DNA of 64,000 bases, taken from positions 62,001 through 126,000 of the forward strand of contig SVAU01000005.1 in the NCBI GenBank assembly GCA_015059245.1, given 5' to 3'. Within the stretch, counting starts at the first letter, position 1. Every line of letters begins with the position of its first letter. The translations under genes and the position numbers were made by a program. The stretch is from Bacillota bacterium (lineage in GTDB: Bacteria > Bacillota_I > Bacilli_A > RF39 > UBA660). The notes under the pieces are model-generated. The model was not told where the DNA came from and ran no database searches. It worked only from the letters and a program-made list of their open reading frames with translations. Shown one piece after another: positions 44,164-53,270 of this stretch.

Positions 44164-44580
44164 ATGGCGAAATTATTGAAAAAATTATTATTTTGGTTAT
44201 TTATTATACTAGTAGTTATTGCTATTGGTTATTTAGTTATTATGGCTTATACTGATGCTAATTGTACTAGAGGTATTAATTATATTACTAGTAAATACGA
44301 AATTAAATCTAATGATATTCGTTGTAAAAAGTTTCAAGAATATGTATATGAAGATATAGCTAAGTGTGACTCTTTATGGTTAAAGAAATGTACTAGTGAT
44401 GAGAATTTAGTTTATGAGTATACTCTTGAAGATAATAATGGTGTTGTTATTGTTATAAAAGAATATAAAGATGGTACTTTCTCTGATAATTATGAGAAAG
44501 GAAAATTAAAGAAGGAATATTTAGATAAACAAAACCAAAATAATAATAACGATACTGATACAAAGAATGAAGTAAATTAA
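44164..44580 (+). CDS. N-terminally anchored small outer protein, function unknown
   Basis: 138 residues from ATG 44164, preceded by TGAGGTGCG. A membrane helix at about 8-30 (LFWLFIILVVIAIGYLVIM) is followed by an outer domain with four cysteines (C37, C54, C68 and C76 by rough count) that could form two disulfides. The tail is polar and Asn-rich (NQNNNNDTDTKNEVN). No family recognised. Convergent with the CCA-transferase-like gene. Confidence 0.72.
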   Translation: MAKLLKKLLFWLFIILVVIAIGYLVIMAYTDANCTRGINYITSKYEIKSNDIRCKKFQEYVYEDIAKCDSLWLKKCTSDENLVYEYTLEDNNGVVIVIKEYKDGTFSDNYEKGKLKKEYLDKQNQNNNNDTDTKNEVN

Positions 44581-44604
44581 AAAGTTCACAATGTGAACTT
44601 TTTT
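44580..44604. terminator. Bidirectional terminator
   Basis: AAAAGTTCAC/GTGAACTTTT stem with a 3-nt loop. Confidence 0.85.
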
Positions 44605-45910
44605 AAATACCTTCGTATCCAGAAGGAATAACTACATTAGTAATATGTTCTATTAATTTTTCTTTGTTATTCTTTAGTTTTCCTTCTAATATTTGATTAT
44701 GTATTTTATCTAGTACTGCTCCAATTTTTTCTTGAGCAACTCCTAGATTTAATAATTCTTTTCCATTTATTTTAATTTCATTACGTTTTACGAATGATGC
44801 TTTTCTAGCTATACTCTTTAACATTGCATAATCGTTTTCTATTTTAGTTAGTTCGTTAACATACGCAGGATTTTTAGCATAGAAGTTAGCTTTCTTTATT
44901 TTAAATAAATCATCTATATTTTCTGGTCCTAAATTAGTTAAGAAACTCTTTATTCTCATTTCATTATCAGTTACATGGAAGTCATGATATTCAATTAACT
45001 TAGTAACTCTTTGAATCGTTTTTTTATTAAAATGTAGACGATTCATTATTTCTCTTGCCATATCTGCACTCTTTTTAGCATGATTTGGATAGCTTGATGT
45101 ACCATCTGCATTCTTAGAGAATGTAAATGGCTTACCTATATCATGGAATAATGTTGCTAATCTTAGTTCTAATTTTGGTTCTACTACTTTAAGAGCAACT
45201 AATGTATGTTCTAATGCATCATAAATATGCTTAGGATCATTTTGATTGAATCTTTCTAATAGAGCAAGTTCTGGTAGAACTTCTACAAATATATCAAAAT
45301 ATTTTTTTATATAGAAATCCGCACGAGGTATAACTAATAATTTACATAGTTCATCTCTTACTCTTTCAGTTGCTACATCTTGTAATAAATCTCTATCGTC
45401 ATTCATGTATTCTTGAGTATCTGGATCAATACGCATTGCATATTCTGCAGATAATCTTATTGCTCTTATTATTCTTAATGGATCATTAACAAATATTTCA
45501 TCGTCTTCACCATTTACTTTAATAATCTTATTCTTGATATCCATTACACCAGTATTGTAATCTATTAACCCATCTTCATCTGAATAAGCTAATGCATTCA
45601 TAGTGAAGTCTCTCATAGCTAGATCTGATTCTAATGTATTATCGGCAGATCTATACTTAGCTACTTCCATTGGAAATTTAGTATTTACTATTCCTAAATG
45701 AGAATCATTTTCTCCACAGTAGAATGTTTGATATCCTTTAAGAGCTTTTTTGATTTCTTCTAAAGAGGCATTTGTACTAATATTATAATTAGATGGTTTT
45801 AAATCCATAACCCAGTTACGAACTGCTCCACCTACTAAATATGCTTCATAGCCTTTTTCATTTATGATATTTAAAACTTCATTTACTGGTTTTGGTATAA
45901 CTATGTTCAT
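44603..45910 (-). CDS. cca: CCA tRNA nucleotidyltransferase homologue with altered catalytic site
   Basis: 435 residues with the class II nucleotidyltransferase layout: AYLVGGAVRN (24-32), the RDFTMNALAY segment, RIIRAIRLSAEYAM, TERVRDELCKL and an HD domain (LATLFHDIGKPF, PNHAKKSADMA) near 245-300. The metal-binding aspartates that normally read DxD just after GGxVRD are replaced: the text here is KPSNYNIST, giving N41 and N43. Both codons are AAT, one base from GAT. The tRNAs in this window already encode CCA. The protein may be inactive in addition of CCA, or may keep only another role such as the HD phosphohydrolase. GGAGGC ribosome site. Confidence 0.85.
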   Translation of the reverse strand: MNIVIPKPVNEVLNIINEKGYEAYLVGGAVRNWVMDLKPSNYNISTNASLEEIKKALKGYQTFYCGENDSHLGIVNTKFPMEVAKYRSADNTLESDLAMRDFTMNALAYSDEDGLIDYNTGVMDIKNKIIKVNGEDDEIFVNDPLRIIRAIRLSAEYAMRIDPDTQEYMNDDRDLLQDVATERVRDELCKLLVIPRADFYIKKYFDIFVEVLPELALLERFNQNDPKHIYDALEHTLVALKVVEPKLELRLATLFHDIGKPFTFSKNADGTSSYPNHAKKSADMAREIMNRLHFNKKTIQRVTKLIEYHDFHVTDNEMRIKSFLTNLGPENIDDLFKIKKANFYAKNPAYVNELTKIENDYAMLKSIARKASFVKRNEIKINGKELLNLGVAQEKIGAVLDKIHNQILEGKLKNNKEKLIEHITNVVIPSGYEGI

Positions 45911-45992
45911 AAATGTAGCCTCCTTATTTTTCTACTCTCTATATTATTATATCAAATTTGTCAAAATTGTATATAGATTTTTCTATAAAAAA

Positions 45993-46019
45993 AGATAATA
46001 TAGTAAACCTATATTATCT
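45993..46019 (-). terminator. Terminator after the small 73-residue gene
   Basis: AGATAATATAG/CTATATTATCT 11-bp stem with a 5-nt loop, T-run on the minus strand. Confidence 0.8.
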
Positions 46020-46235
46020 AAAACTCATTGCTGGTTCTTCTATTATTTGGTCTTTATTCATCCACTCAACGATTTCTGTGCTGTGTTCTAAATAGTATGC
46101 GAAATATGCTTCTGTTTGGTTGTCTCCAAAAGCTAAGCTAGGTGTATTTGAATTTTTTTCAATATTTAAAACTCCAAATACATCAATATTTTTTTCCCTT
46201 ACATATTCTTTTATTTGTGCTAACGTTGGTTCCAT
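46014..46235 (-). CDS. Small cytoplasmic protein, function unknown
   Basis: 73 residues with no membrane helix and an alpha/beta-looking sequence (IKEYVREKNIDVFGVLNIEK). An AGGAGGTAAA ribosome site precedes ATG 46235, which supports translation. It starts 18 nt after the large membrane protein gene and is probably the second gene of that unit. I do not recognise it. Confidence 0.65.
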   Translation of the reverse strand: MEPTLAQIKEYVREKNIDVFGVLNIEKNSNTPSLAFGDNQTEAYFAYYLEHSTEIVEWMNKDQIIEEPAMSFR

Positions 46236-46253
46236 TTTACCTCCTATTTGTTA

Positions 46254-48800
46254 TCAGCGTTTGTTTTTATGTTTATTTACTGAAGTTGCTTTGTTAGACT
46301 TTTTAGCTCCAGTTTGTTTGATTTTTTGTTCTTCTATTTTAATAGAATTTTCAATTGATGTATCTTCTACTATTTGTAATTTGATACTTGGTTTTTGTTC
46401 TACTACTTTAGTTTCTTCTACTACTGGTTCTGTTTCAACTACAGTTTGTTCAACTACTGGAGTAGTTATTACTTGTGTTTCTATCTTAGTTTCCTCTAAT
46501 ACTTGTTCTATAGGTATTTGTTTTTCGCCTTGTTCTTTCTCTGTTTGTTTACGTTTTTCGTCGTACATAGCAAATGAGATTAGAGCTAAACCAATTACTA
46601 AGATATAAACATACCATGGTAATTCTTTCCAATATTCAGCAGTTAATACTATTACTCCAAATATCATACTTATTATACTACTATATAAATATGTTTTCCA
46701 TTCTTTTGTATAAGATAGAATTGATACTACTAATAGAATTCCTAGATACGCAACACCATCTATTGGTTCTTCAATAATGAATGATCCAAATAATGTTAGA
46801 CATCCTATTACTCCACATTCTATTAGTCCTAAGAATTCTTTATCTAATTTCTTTAATACACCTTTTGTCATACAAATAGATAATAAGATTATTCCTAATG
46901 CATAATTAGCATATAGCTTAGAATCTACATCTATTAATGCTTTTGTATATAAACCAAATATACTTAATACTATTGCAGATACATATATTTCGTTATTATC
47001 TTTAGGTTTACAAATATAATGGATTACACCCCATATTAAGATAAGGATCCATAATACATATGCACTTATTTCTAAATCTATCCATAGACATATTAATGTA
47101 ATTAATGAGAATAATGAATATCTATTGAATTCTTCTTTCGATATAGATGCGAAGATATAGATTATTGCTAAGATACCTAATATAACATCTACTACTACTC
47201 TATTATCAAGACTTGTAATTAAGAATGAAGCTATCATAGGTATTAGTAGTAAGTTGTTTTTCTTTTCTAATAATAAGTATAGTGTCATTAATACTAGAGG
47301 TATTAACATTGTATATTCTCCAATAAGTGATACTGTTGCTATACAGAAGCTTCCTAATATAAATATAAAACTTGTTTTATCTTTTAGTTTTTCAAATACT
47401 AATTCTATTGCATATACTAATATAGCAGTTACCATAATGATATATTCTTCTACTCCATTAGTATTTGTTATATAGAATAATGCAAAGAATATTAAGTTAA
47501 ATGATATATAAGACCATAGTTTATATATACTTCCTTTTGTCATAATATAAACTATCATAGAAATAATAAATGCTATTATATATGTTAATAAATAATATAT
47601 AGTTTGTTCTGAATTAAATAATGATATGACAGTTATCGCCATAGTAAGTATTCCTACTACAACTAAAATATTATTCTTTGTTTTCTCTGAATTTATTACT
47701 TTTGTTAAACCTATTATAGGTAGTAAAGCTAATAAATATAAGAAATAAGGTAATATATCAAAGTCTTCTATTATTCTAATTGATAATAAATATGATATTA
47801 AGAAATAAATTAATATAGTTGTTTTATCCGATTCATCTTTACAATCAAGACATCTTATAAAGAATCCTAATGATAATATGATTAAACTAGCAAATGATAT
47901 TATATTTGCTGTTGATAATGTAGGTATTCCTATAGCAAATATTAAGAATATCGAATATACATAGTTTATACCATCATATGCTTTATTATCTAGGTATCCA
48001 CCTTGTAATAATATGTATACTATTATAGTGTGAATAGCTAATGCTAGAGCTTCTATATATAATATATCTATTTTATTTACTATAAATACTATAGCTAATG
48101 CTTCTAATACTAAACTTGATCTTTTTACAAAGATTTCGTTTTTTACTTTACCATAGTATTTAAATATAAAGTCTGATGCTAATAATGAGAAACCAATGTA
48201 ATATACGAATCCTTCTCCACCAATTGATAGATATTCACCTACTAATTCGAAGAATGATAAAGACATTATTACAATAGGTACAAATGCTAAAGTAAGATAA
48301 TTAAACATTCTACCTATTTTAGGAATATTAAGTTTTTCATTTGAAATATATCCAAATCCATAGAATATGAATTGAATACCAACTAGTATTAATGTTTTTA
48401 AGAAACCATGCATTGTTTCCCAACCAGTTGCTAAGAAAATTATAGATGCTATAACTATTAAGATTGCTCCTGCTACTATTAGTATTGAGTTTGATATTCT
48501 ATTTTTTTCTTCTTCTGTTAATGGTCGTTTTTCTTCTATTGGTTTAGGTATTTCATCACCTTCAAATACTGGTTCTCCTGTATTAGGGTTGTAACCTATA
48601 ATAGGTTTTTTATATTCAAATAAAGGTTGACCTGTACGTGGATCATGACCTGTTATGTTAACATACTTTTTTAATATTGGTCTTCCCGTGGTTGTATTAT
48701 AGCCTACTATTTTATTTTCTTCTGCTTCTATTTCATCTTTTTCATTCTTATCAAGACATAATATAACTACGATAATAATGATTGCTAGTAATAACATCAT
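46254..48800 (-). CDS. Large polytopic membrane protein with N-terminal GYNPxTGxPxF repeats
   Basis: 848 residues. After an N-terminal helix (2-17) come three copies of a short motif: VGYNTTTGRPI, TGHDPRTGQPLFEY and IGYNPNTGEPVFEG (about 31-80). About 20 membrane helices in tight succession then run from about 105 to 745. A polar Gln/Glu/Val/Thr-rich tail (about 755-848) ends in a basic KKSNKATSVNKHKNKR. The helix-rich part resembles the DUF2157/SCO7613-type proteins, whose function is unknown. The repeats look like a binding tag or a degenerate ribbon. Start has AGGAGTGGTAGG upstream. Operon with the 73-residue gene. Confidence 0.75.
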   Translation of the reverse strand: MMLLLAIIIIVVILCLDKNEKDEIEAEENKIVGYNTTTGRPILKKYVNITGHDPRTGQPLFEYKKPIIGYNPNTGEPVFEGDEIPKPIEEKRPLTEEEKNRISNSILIVAGAILIVIASIIFLATGWETMHGFLKTLILVGIQFIFYGFGYISNEKLNIPKIGRMFNYLTLAFVPIVIMSLSFFELVGEYLSIGGEGFVYYIGFSLLASDFIFKYYGKVKNEIFVKRSSLVLEALAIVFIVNKIDILYIEALALAIHTIIVYILLQGGYLDNKAYDGINYVYSIFLIFAIGIPTLSTANIISFASLIILSLGFFIRCLDCKDESDKTTILIYFLISYLLSIRIIEDFDILPYFLYLLALLPIIGLTKVINSEKTKNNILVVVGILTMAITVISLFNSEQTIYYLLTYIIAFIISMIVYIMTKGSIYKLWSYISFNLIFFALFYITNTNGVEEYIIMVTAILVYAIELVFEKLKDKTSFIFILGSFCIATVSLIGEYTMLIPLVLMTLYLLLEKKNNLLLIPMIASFLITSLDNRVVVDVILGILAIIYIFASISKEEFNRYSLFSLITLICLWIDLEISAYVLWILILIWGVIHYICKPKDNNEIYVSAIVLSIFGLYTKALIDVDSKLYANYALGIILLSICMTKGVLKKLDKEFLGLIECGVIGCLTLFGSFIIEEPIDGVAYLGILLVVSILSYTKEWKTYLYSSIISMIFGVIVLTAEYWKELPWYVYILVIGLALISFAMYDEKRKQTEKEQGEKQIPIEQVLEETKIETQVITTPVVEQTVVETEPVVEETKVVEQKPSIKLQIVEDTSIENSIKIEEQKIKQTGAKKSNKATSVNKHKNKR

Positions 48801-48892
48801 AACCTACCACTCCTATTGTAATTATTATAACATATAAATATCATATGAAGTACTACTCTTTTTCATGTTATAATTGTTTTTAGGTGGTAGAG

Positions 48893-49633
48893 ATGTTATT
48901 TGGTAAAAGGAAAGAAAATAAAAAACAAGAAGAAAATAAAATAGTAAAAAAACATTATAGTATTGGAGATATGTACTTAGAATGTGCAAGTACTTACATT
49001 AATTATCATGGTAAATTAAGAGGCATTGAAAATCCAGTAGATAATAAAGAATTTTATCAAGAAATGGCTGGTCCTTTCTATAATTCAGCAATGCATTTTG
49101 TTAATTACTTAGAAAATACATATACTGATGAAATATTAAGTCAAGAACAAGTTATTAATCTTGATTTAAATAAAATGCTAGAGGGTGCTAATGATACTAC
49201 ATTAGATTTATTTAATAAACCTGTTTTTCCTAGTTTAATATATATAAACGATAGTCAGTATTCAACGCATTTTCATACTGATGGTAATGTAGTTTATGAA
49301 GCCGAAGGTATTGAAGTATTACCTGGGTTAAGCTATGCTTTAGCTAATCAAAAAATAAATAAATTATTTAACGGATTAACTCCTATTGAAGTAAGAGAAT
49401 TACTAAAACAAATGAATATATATCCTAAAAATACTGAATTAGATAAAGTTATAGATAGTTATAAAGAAAGATTAAGAGTTCAAGAAAGTTTTTTAAGAAG
49501 TATTATATGTTTACTGCTTATTAGAAGAAGTACTTATGGGGTTAAGAGAGCTAGATTATTTGCTGATAGTTTAGGTATCTTATTTGATTTTGAACCTTTT
49601 GAAAAAAAGGAAGAATATACATTAAAGCACTAG
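48893..49633 (+). CDS. Cytoplasmic protein upstream of a kinase-like gene, function unknown
   Basis: 246 residues from ATG 48893, with AGGTGG just before it. A Lys/Glu-rich N-terminus (MLFGKRKENKKQEENK) precedes a mainly helical body with the segments YLECASTYINYHGKLRG and LRVQESFLRSIICLLLIRRS. No membrane helix or known motif. It is followed by a terminator and then by the kinase-like gene on the same strand. I do not recognise it. Confidence 0.7.
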   Translation: MLFGKRKENKKQEENKIVKKHYSIGDMYLECASTYINYHGKLRGIENPVDNKEFYQEMAGPFYNSAMHFVNYLENTYTDEILSQEQVINLDLNKMLEGANDTTLDLFNKPVFPSLIYINDSQYSTHFHTDGNVVYEAEGIEVLPGLSYALANQKINKLFNGLTPIEVRELLKQMNIYPKNTELDKVIDSYKERLRVQESFLRSIICLLLIRRSTYGVKRARLFADSLGILFDFEPFEKKEEYTLKH

Positions 49634-49647
49634 TGTGCTTTTTTTAT
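49624..49647 (+). terminator. Terminator
   Basis: AAGCAC/GTGCTT stem with a 4-nt loop and a long T-run; overlaps the stop codon. Confidence 0.75.
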
Positions 49648-49685
49648 TTTTATGGTAGAATATCAATCTTAAAGGAGGAGTGTCT

Positions 49686-50507
49686 ATGAAACTTAATGAT
49701 TCTAGTGAAATTATACAATTTGATGCTACTCCTGTATCTATTGCTGAACAAGTATATATGGGATTTCCTAAGAAGATGAGAGATTATGCTAATAATGTTG
49801 TTAAGATAGATGGTAAATACTATTATGTTAAGAAATGTTCTACTTCTACTTTAATTAATGAATTACTAGGATCTTATTTTTCTAAACTAGTGGGATTAGA
49901 TAGTGTAGATTATATGATTGGTAAAAGTAATACTCAACTTAGTTACTTATATGCATTATCAGAAATATTCTATAAAGAAGACTATAATTATACTACTGTT
50001 GAAGATGTAGTTGCTGGTTTAAGACCTGATGATACTAAAGCATTTACTAGAGGATTAGGTTCAATATATGTATGTGATACTTCAGTACTTAGTTTGTTTA
50101 ATTCTCCTCAACTAATTGATGGTGCACTTAAAATGACCGCAGTTGACTTAAAGATGGGTCAAGTAGATAGATATAATTATAATGTTGTAATAAGAGATGA
50201 TGGAATAGAAAAACAACTTGAGAAAGTATTTGATTTTGGTTGGTCATATGCCGTTGGTGTAGATGATAAAAAGTCTTGCTACTATAATCCTTTCTTAGTA
50301 GTAAAAAGAAATACAATAAGTATTTGGGGATTATCTAGAAGATATCCACAATTAAAAGAAAGTGCTGCTGTACTTAGTACTACTCCACTATATGATGTAT
50401 TGAAAGAGATAGAAAAAAGATTTAATATAAAAATTGAAGATAGAGATATTCCTAGATATTTAGAGATGGATAAAGAATATTCTAAAATACTTGGAAAGGT
50501 AAGATAA
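49686..50507 (+). CDS. HipA/CtkA-like kinase-fold protein candidate
   Basis: 273 residues from ATG 49686 (AAAGGAGGAGTGTCT upstream). The motif order fits a HipA- or CtkA-like kinase fold: VVKIDGKYYYVKK (about 38-50, possible ATP-binding lysine), INELLGSYFSKLVGL (E59, helix C), VDLKMGQVDRYNYNVVI (catalytic loop with D161 and N166) and KVFDFGWSY (D183 of the DFG motif). The DxxxxN and DFG residues are all present, so it may be active. There is no HipB-like DNA-binding partner. It is 1 nt from the next gene, probably one operon. The assignment is from motif spacing only. Confidence 0.55.
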   Translation: MKLNDSSEIIQFDATPVSIAEQVYMGFPKKMRDYANNVVKIDGKYYYVKKCSTSTLINELLGSYFSKLVGLDSVDYMIGKSNTQLSYLYALSEIFYKEDYNYTTVEDVVAGLRPDDTKAFTRGLGSIYVCDTSVLSLFNSPQLIDGALKMTAVDLKMGQVDRYNYNVVIRDDGIEKQLEKVFDFGWSYAVGVDDKKSCYYNPFLVVKRNTISIWGLSRRYPQLKESAAVLSTTPLYDVLKEIEKRFNIKIEDRDIPRYLEMDKEYSKILGKVR

Positions 50508-50508
50508 T

Positions 50509-51057
50509 ATGTCGGCATTTGAATATAATGATTTATTTCTACTTGCTCAAGAAACTGGTAAATATCATGTATTTAGTTTTGATATTGAAGGATCAAAAAA
50601 AATGGATAGTAAAACTAGATATGATGCACAATTAAAACTCATAAGATTAATGAAAAGTATTTATGCTGTAATAGAAGAAATACAAGAAAAGACAGGTAGA
50701 AAAATACTAGTGTTTGAAGAAGGATTTAATACATATGATGAAGGATTACCATTGTATGAATTTGGTATGAAACAAGAACCTTATTTTTTTGGTGATACAT
50801 TTGGATTTACTATATATAGAGATAGTTTAGATAAAGATACTATACTATGGATATATGAATACTTTAGAAATAGTTTAAATATAGATTTTAATATGCATTT
50901 AGCTGATGGTTATTATGAAACTAATGATTATACTGAAGGTGGTACTAAATACTTTAGAGGCTATTGTATAGAGTTATTATCTGATATGCATAAGGAACAT
51001 GTTATACAAGATTTAAATAGACTTCGTAAAGAACTTAAAATACCTAATTGTGATTAG
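50509..51057 (+). CDS. Possible class III nucleotide cyclase-like protein
   Basis: 182 residues, coupled to the kinase-like gene (1-nt gap). HVFSFDIEGSKKMDSKTR (about 20-37) and YFFGDTFGFTIY (about 91-102) recall the two metal-binding parts of a class III cyclase fold (DIxGS..., then GD). The later FNMHLADGYYETNDYTEGG and KYFRGYCIELLSDMHK segments also look conserved. It could instead be a degenerate, ligand-binding version. No membrane part. The weak similarity makes this a hypothesis only. Confidence 0.4.
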   Translation: MSAFEYNDLFLLAQETGKYHVFSFDIEGSKKMDSKTRYDAQLKLIRLMKSIYAVIEEIQEKTGRKILVFEEGFNTYDEGLPLYEFGMKQEPYFFGDTFGFTIYRDSLDKDTILWIYEYFRNSLNIDFNMHLADGYYETNDYTEGGTKYFRGYCIELLSDMHKEHVIQDLNRLRKELKIPNCD

Positions 51058-51067
51058 GTATTTTTTA
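51041..51067 (+). terminator. Terminator after the cyclase-like gene
   Basis: TACCTAAT/ATTAGGTA stem with a 4-nt loop and T-run; overlaps the stop codon. Confidence 0.8.
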
Positions 51068-51102
51068 TGTTAGAATAAATTTTACTTATGGAGGTTTTGT
51101 AT

Positions 51103-52236
51103 ATGGGAATTAATATTAAAGATTTAATTGCTAGTTTTACTGGTAAAAAGAAAAATAGTAACTTAGTTACTATAGGAAGATATAACTATGATTGTCCTGA
51201 AGTTAGAATCAATGATACTGAACTTACTATTACTTTAGGTCAATGGATGGGAACTTTACCTGATGCTGTTAAAAGTGGTGGTAATGGTATGTTTGTAATA
51301 TCACATTTAGATGCTAATGAATTAGTAGCTAGAAATGGATTATCTAAAATAGATTTTGCTAAAATATTAAGAAAATTCTCTAATATATTAGCTATGGCTG
51401 GTTTTGGTAGTGGTAATACTTGTATACTAGATTGCTTTGATAGTGATAATTTAACTTTTAGATGTACTTTTGAAGAAACTGGTGAAGTTGCTAATATGAG
51501 AATACGTTTTGGTAGTTGGTTAGATGAAGGTCCTGCTTTCATAGTTGAATTTGACGGAATAAAATCTACATACGATTATTGGCATGAAGATAAAAAGAAT
51601 CCAGATAGATTACATTTAAGTCATGTAGTAAAAAAATTAGATGAAAAAACTAATAAAGAATTCTATCATTATGTAAGTGAATTTAGATATATCGGTAATG
51701 TTCATGATGATGAAAACAAAGTTGAAGTAGAAATAAAATATCCTGAATCATTAGATTATGGTCATACTACTAATCCTTATGTTAATAAAGAATTACTTGA
51801 AGAAATTATTTCTTCTATAAGTTTTCCAGTAGATATAGAATCTATTGTATCTAGAATACCTGAAGGATTAATTGGTGATGTTAATACATTCCCTACTATA
51901 TCTGTTAAGATTAGTAAATTAGGAGAAAAAGATTTTGTTACTACAGATGAAGCTATATTTACTAATGGAGAATTTACTAAATTAACTGTTACTAAGAATG
52001 GTAAAAGAGTTACTGTAGATAATTTTGATACTTGGTCTTATAGTACTGATATTGCTAATGTATCACAAACTATGACACCTAAAAATGATAGAGCTATATC
52101 TTATGGGTATAAATCTATTCCAGTAGATGAATTTGAACACTTAGAGTCACCTCAAGTATTAGTCAATGAAGCTAAGGAATATGTTGAAGAAGTTAAGACA
52201 TTAGGTAAAACAATGTTACAAAAAAGAACTCGTTAA
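51103..52236 (+). CDS. Cytoplasmic beta-rich protein, function unknown
   Basis: 377 residues from ATG 51103 (GGAGGTTTTGTAT before it; an in-frame ATG at 51088 overlaps that site). It is beta-rich with segments such as TELTITLGQWMGTLPD, FRCTFEETGEVANMRIRFGSW and FITDEAIF-like strands toward the end. It has no signal peptide, membrane helix or catalytic motif. Third gene after the kinase/cyclase-like pair, separated from them by a terminator. I do not recognise it. Confidence 0.7.
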   Translation: MGINIKDLIASFTGKKKNSNLVTIGRYNYDCPEVRINDTELTITLGQWMGTLPDAVKSGGNGMFVISHLDANELVARNGLSKIDFAKILRKFSNILAMAGFGSGNTCILDCFDSDNLTFRCTFEETGEVANMRIRFGSWLDEGPAFIVEFDGIKSTYDYWHEDKKNPDRLHLSHVVKKLDEKTNKEFYHYVSEFRYIGNVHDDENKVEVEIKYPESLDYGHTTNPYVNKELLEEIISSISFPVDIESIVSRIPEGLIGDVNTFPTISVKISKLGEKDFVTTDEAIFTNGEFTKLTVTKNGKRVTVDNFDTWSYSTDIANVSQTMTPKNDRAISYGYKSIPVDEFEHLESPQVLVNEAKEYVEEVKTLGKTMLQKRTR

Positions 52237-52246
52237 GAGTTCTTTT
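52222..52246. terminator. Bidirectional terminator
   Basis: AAAAGAACTC/GAGTTCTTTT stem with a 5-nt loop between convergent genes. Confidence 0.85.
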
Positions 52247-53171
52247 ATTCTGTTATAAATCTTTTCCCATTTACTAAGGGATTAATATATCTTCTTTTTA
52301 ATTTAGGTAATTCTTTTATACTTATTTCTTCTATAGTTACTGTTTTAAATAAATTCAATAATATTTTTAATGCAGTGTCTTCTATAGAATATAAAAGTTT
52401 AATTAGTTTTTCTTCGTTATATTCATATAAATTATCATATGTTATATATTCTTTATCTATAGCATACTTAGTTATTTCTGCTAATAATTCCATCATATAA
52501 TTATCTTCGTTAGAATGACAAATGACATCTATTTCTCTATTTAAATCACATAACTTATTGGCTATTTCATTAGTTGTTACACCTAATTCTTTTTCATTGT
52601 CTTCATTTGTCATTACTTGGATAGAATCTAAGATAATAGGGACTTCTTCCATTGTTAATGTTTTTGTCCAGCCTAGAGATGTTAAGATAATACCATCTAT
52701 TCTATCAGCACATAGTTTAGGGCGATGATTATCTACAATAGTATATTTTTTGAAATCTAGAACATCATCAATAGTAAGTTTATCTTCTTTTAATAACTCT
52801 TTTAATTTCTTACTGTTTCTTAATATAGATTCAGTCTTTTCTTCTGTTGATTCTTGGTTTTCATAATCTTTATTCATATAATCAATTACATGAGAGAAAC
52901 ATGGAGTTGAAACATCATGGAATAATGCTGCTAATGTTTGTTTTTTACTTTTGGTATGTTTCCATGTTAATAATGCTGTTGTTAATGAATGTTCATATCT
53001 ACTAATTTTATATTCAAATAAGTATACATGATGTGAAGCATAGTCCATGCCACAAAAGTATCCTACTTTTTTTAATCTAGTTAAGATTCTTAAAGATAAA
53101 TATTTTTCTAGGAATTTAGGTATTGGACCTAACATATTTATATATTCTTGAATACTTTGATTTCTTGTCAT
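52245..53171 (-). CDS. HD-domain phosphohydrolase (dGTPase-like)
   Basis: 308 residues. The HD ligands are in ISRYEHSLTTALLTW (about 57-70) and TLAALFHDVSTPCFSHVIDYMNK (about 80-100), followed by LCADRIDGIILTSLGW with the last aspartate. The HDVSTPCFSH form is typical of the dGTPase/YpgQ-like branch, which hydrolyses (d)NTPs or removes phosphates from nucleotides. Substrate not determined. The start at 53171 follows GTAGGAGGTTTTC. Terminator shared with the preceding plus-strand gene. Confidence 0.82.
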   Translation of the reverse strand: MTRNQSIQEYINMLGPIPKFLEKYLSLRILTRLKKVGYFCGMDYASHHVYLFEYKISRYEHSLTTALLTWKHTKSKKQTLAALFHDVSTPCFSHVIDYMNKDYENQESTEEKTESILRNSKKLKELLKEDKLTIDDVLDFKKYTIVDNHRPKLCADRIDGIILTSLGWTKTLTMEEVPIILDSIQVMTNEDNEKELGVTTNEIANKLCDLNREIDVICHSNEDNYMMELLAEITKYAIDKEYITYDNLYEYNEEKLIKLLYSIEDTALKILLNLFKTVTIEEISIKELPKLKRRYINPLVNGKRFITE

Positions 53172-53239
53172 AATGAAAACCTCCTACTCGCTTTATTTTA
53201 ACATAATTGTATGTTTCATAAAACCCATTGTGTAAAGAA

Positions 53240-53265
53240 AAAGAGAAACTTTTTGGTTTCTCTTT
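53240..53265 (-). terminator. Terminator after the five-repeat protein gene
   Basis: AAAGAGAAAC/GTTTCTCTTT stem; T-run on the minus strand. Confidence 0.78.
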
Positions 53266-53270
53266 GTTTA

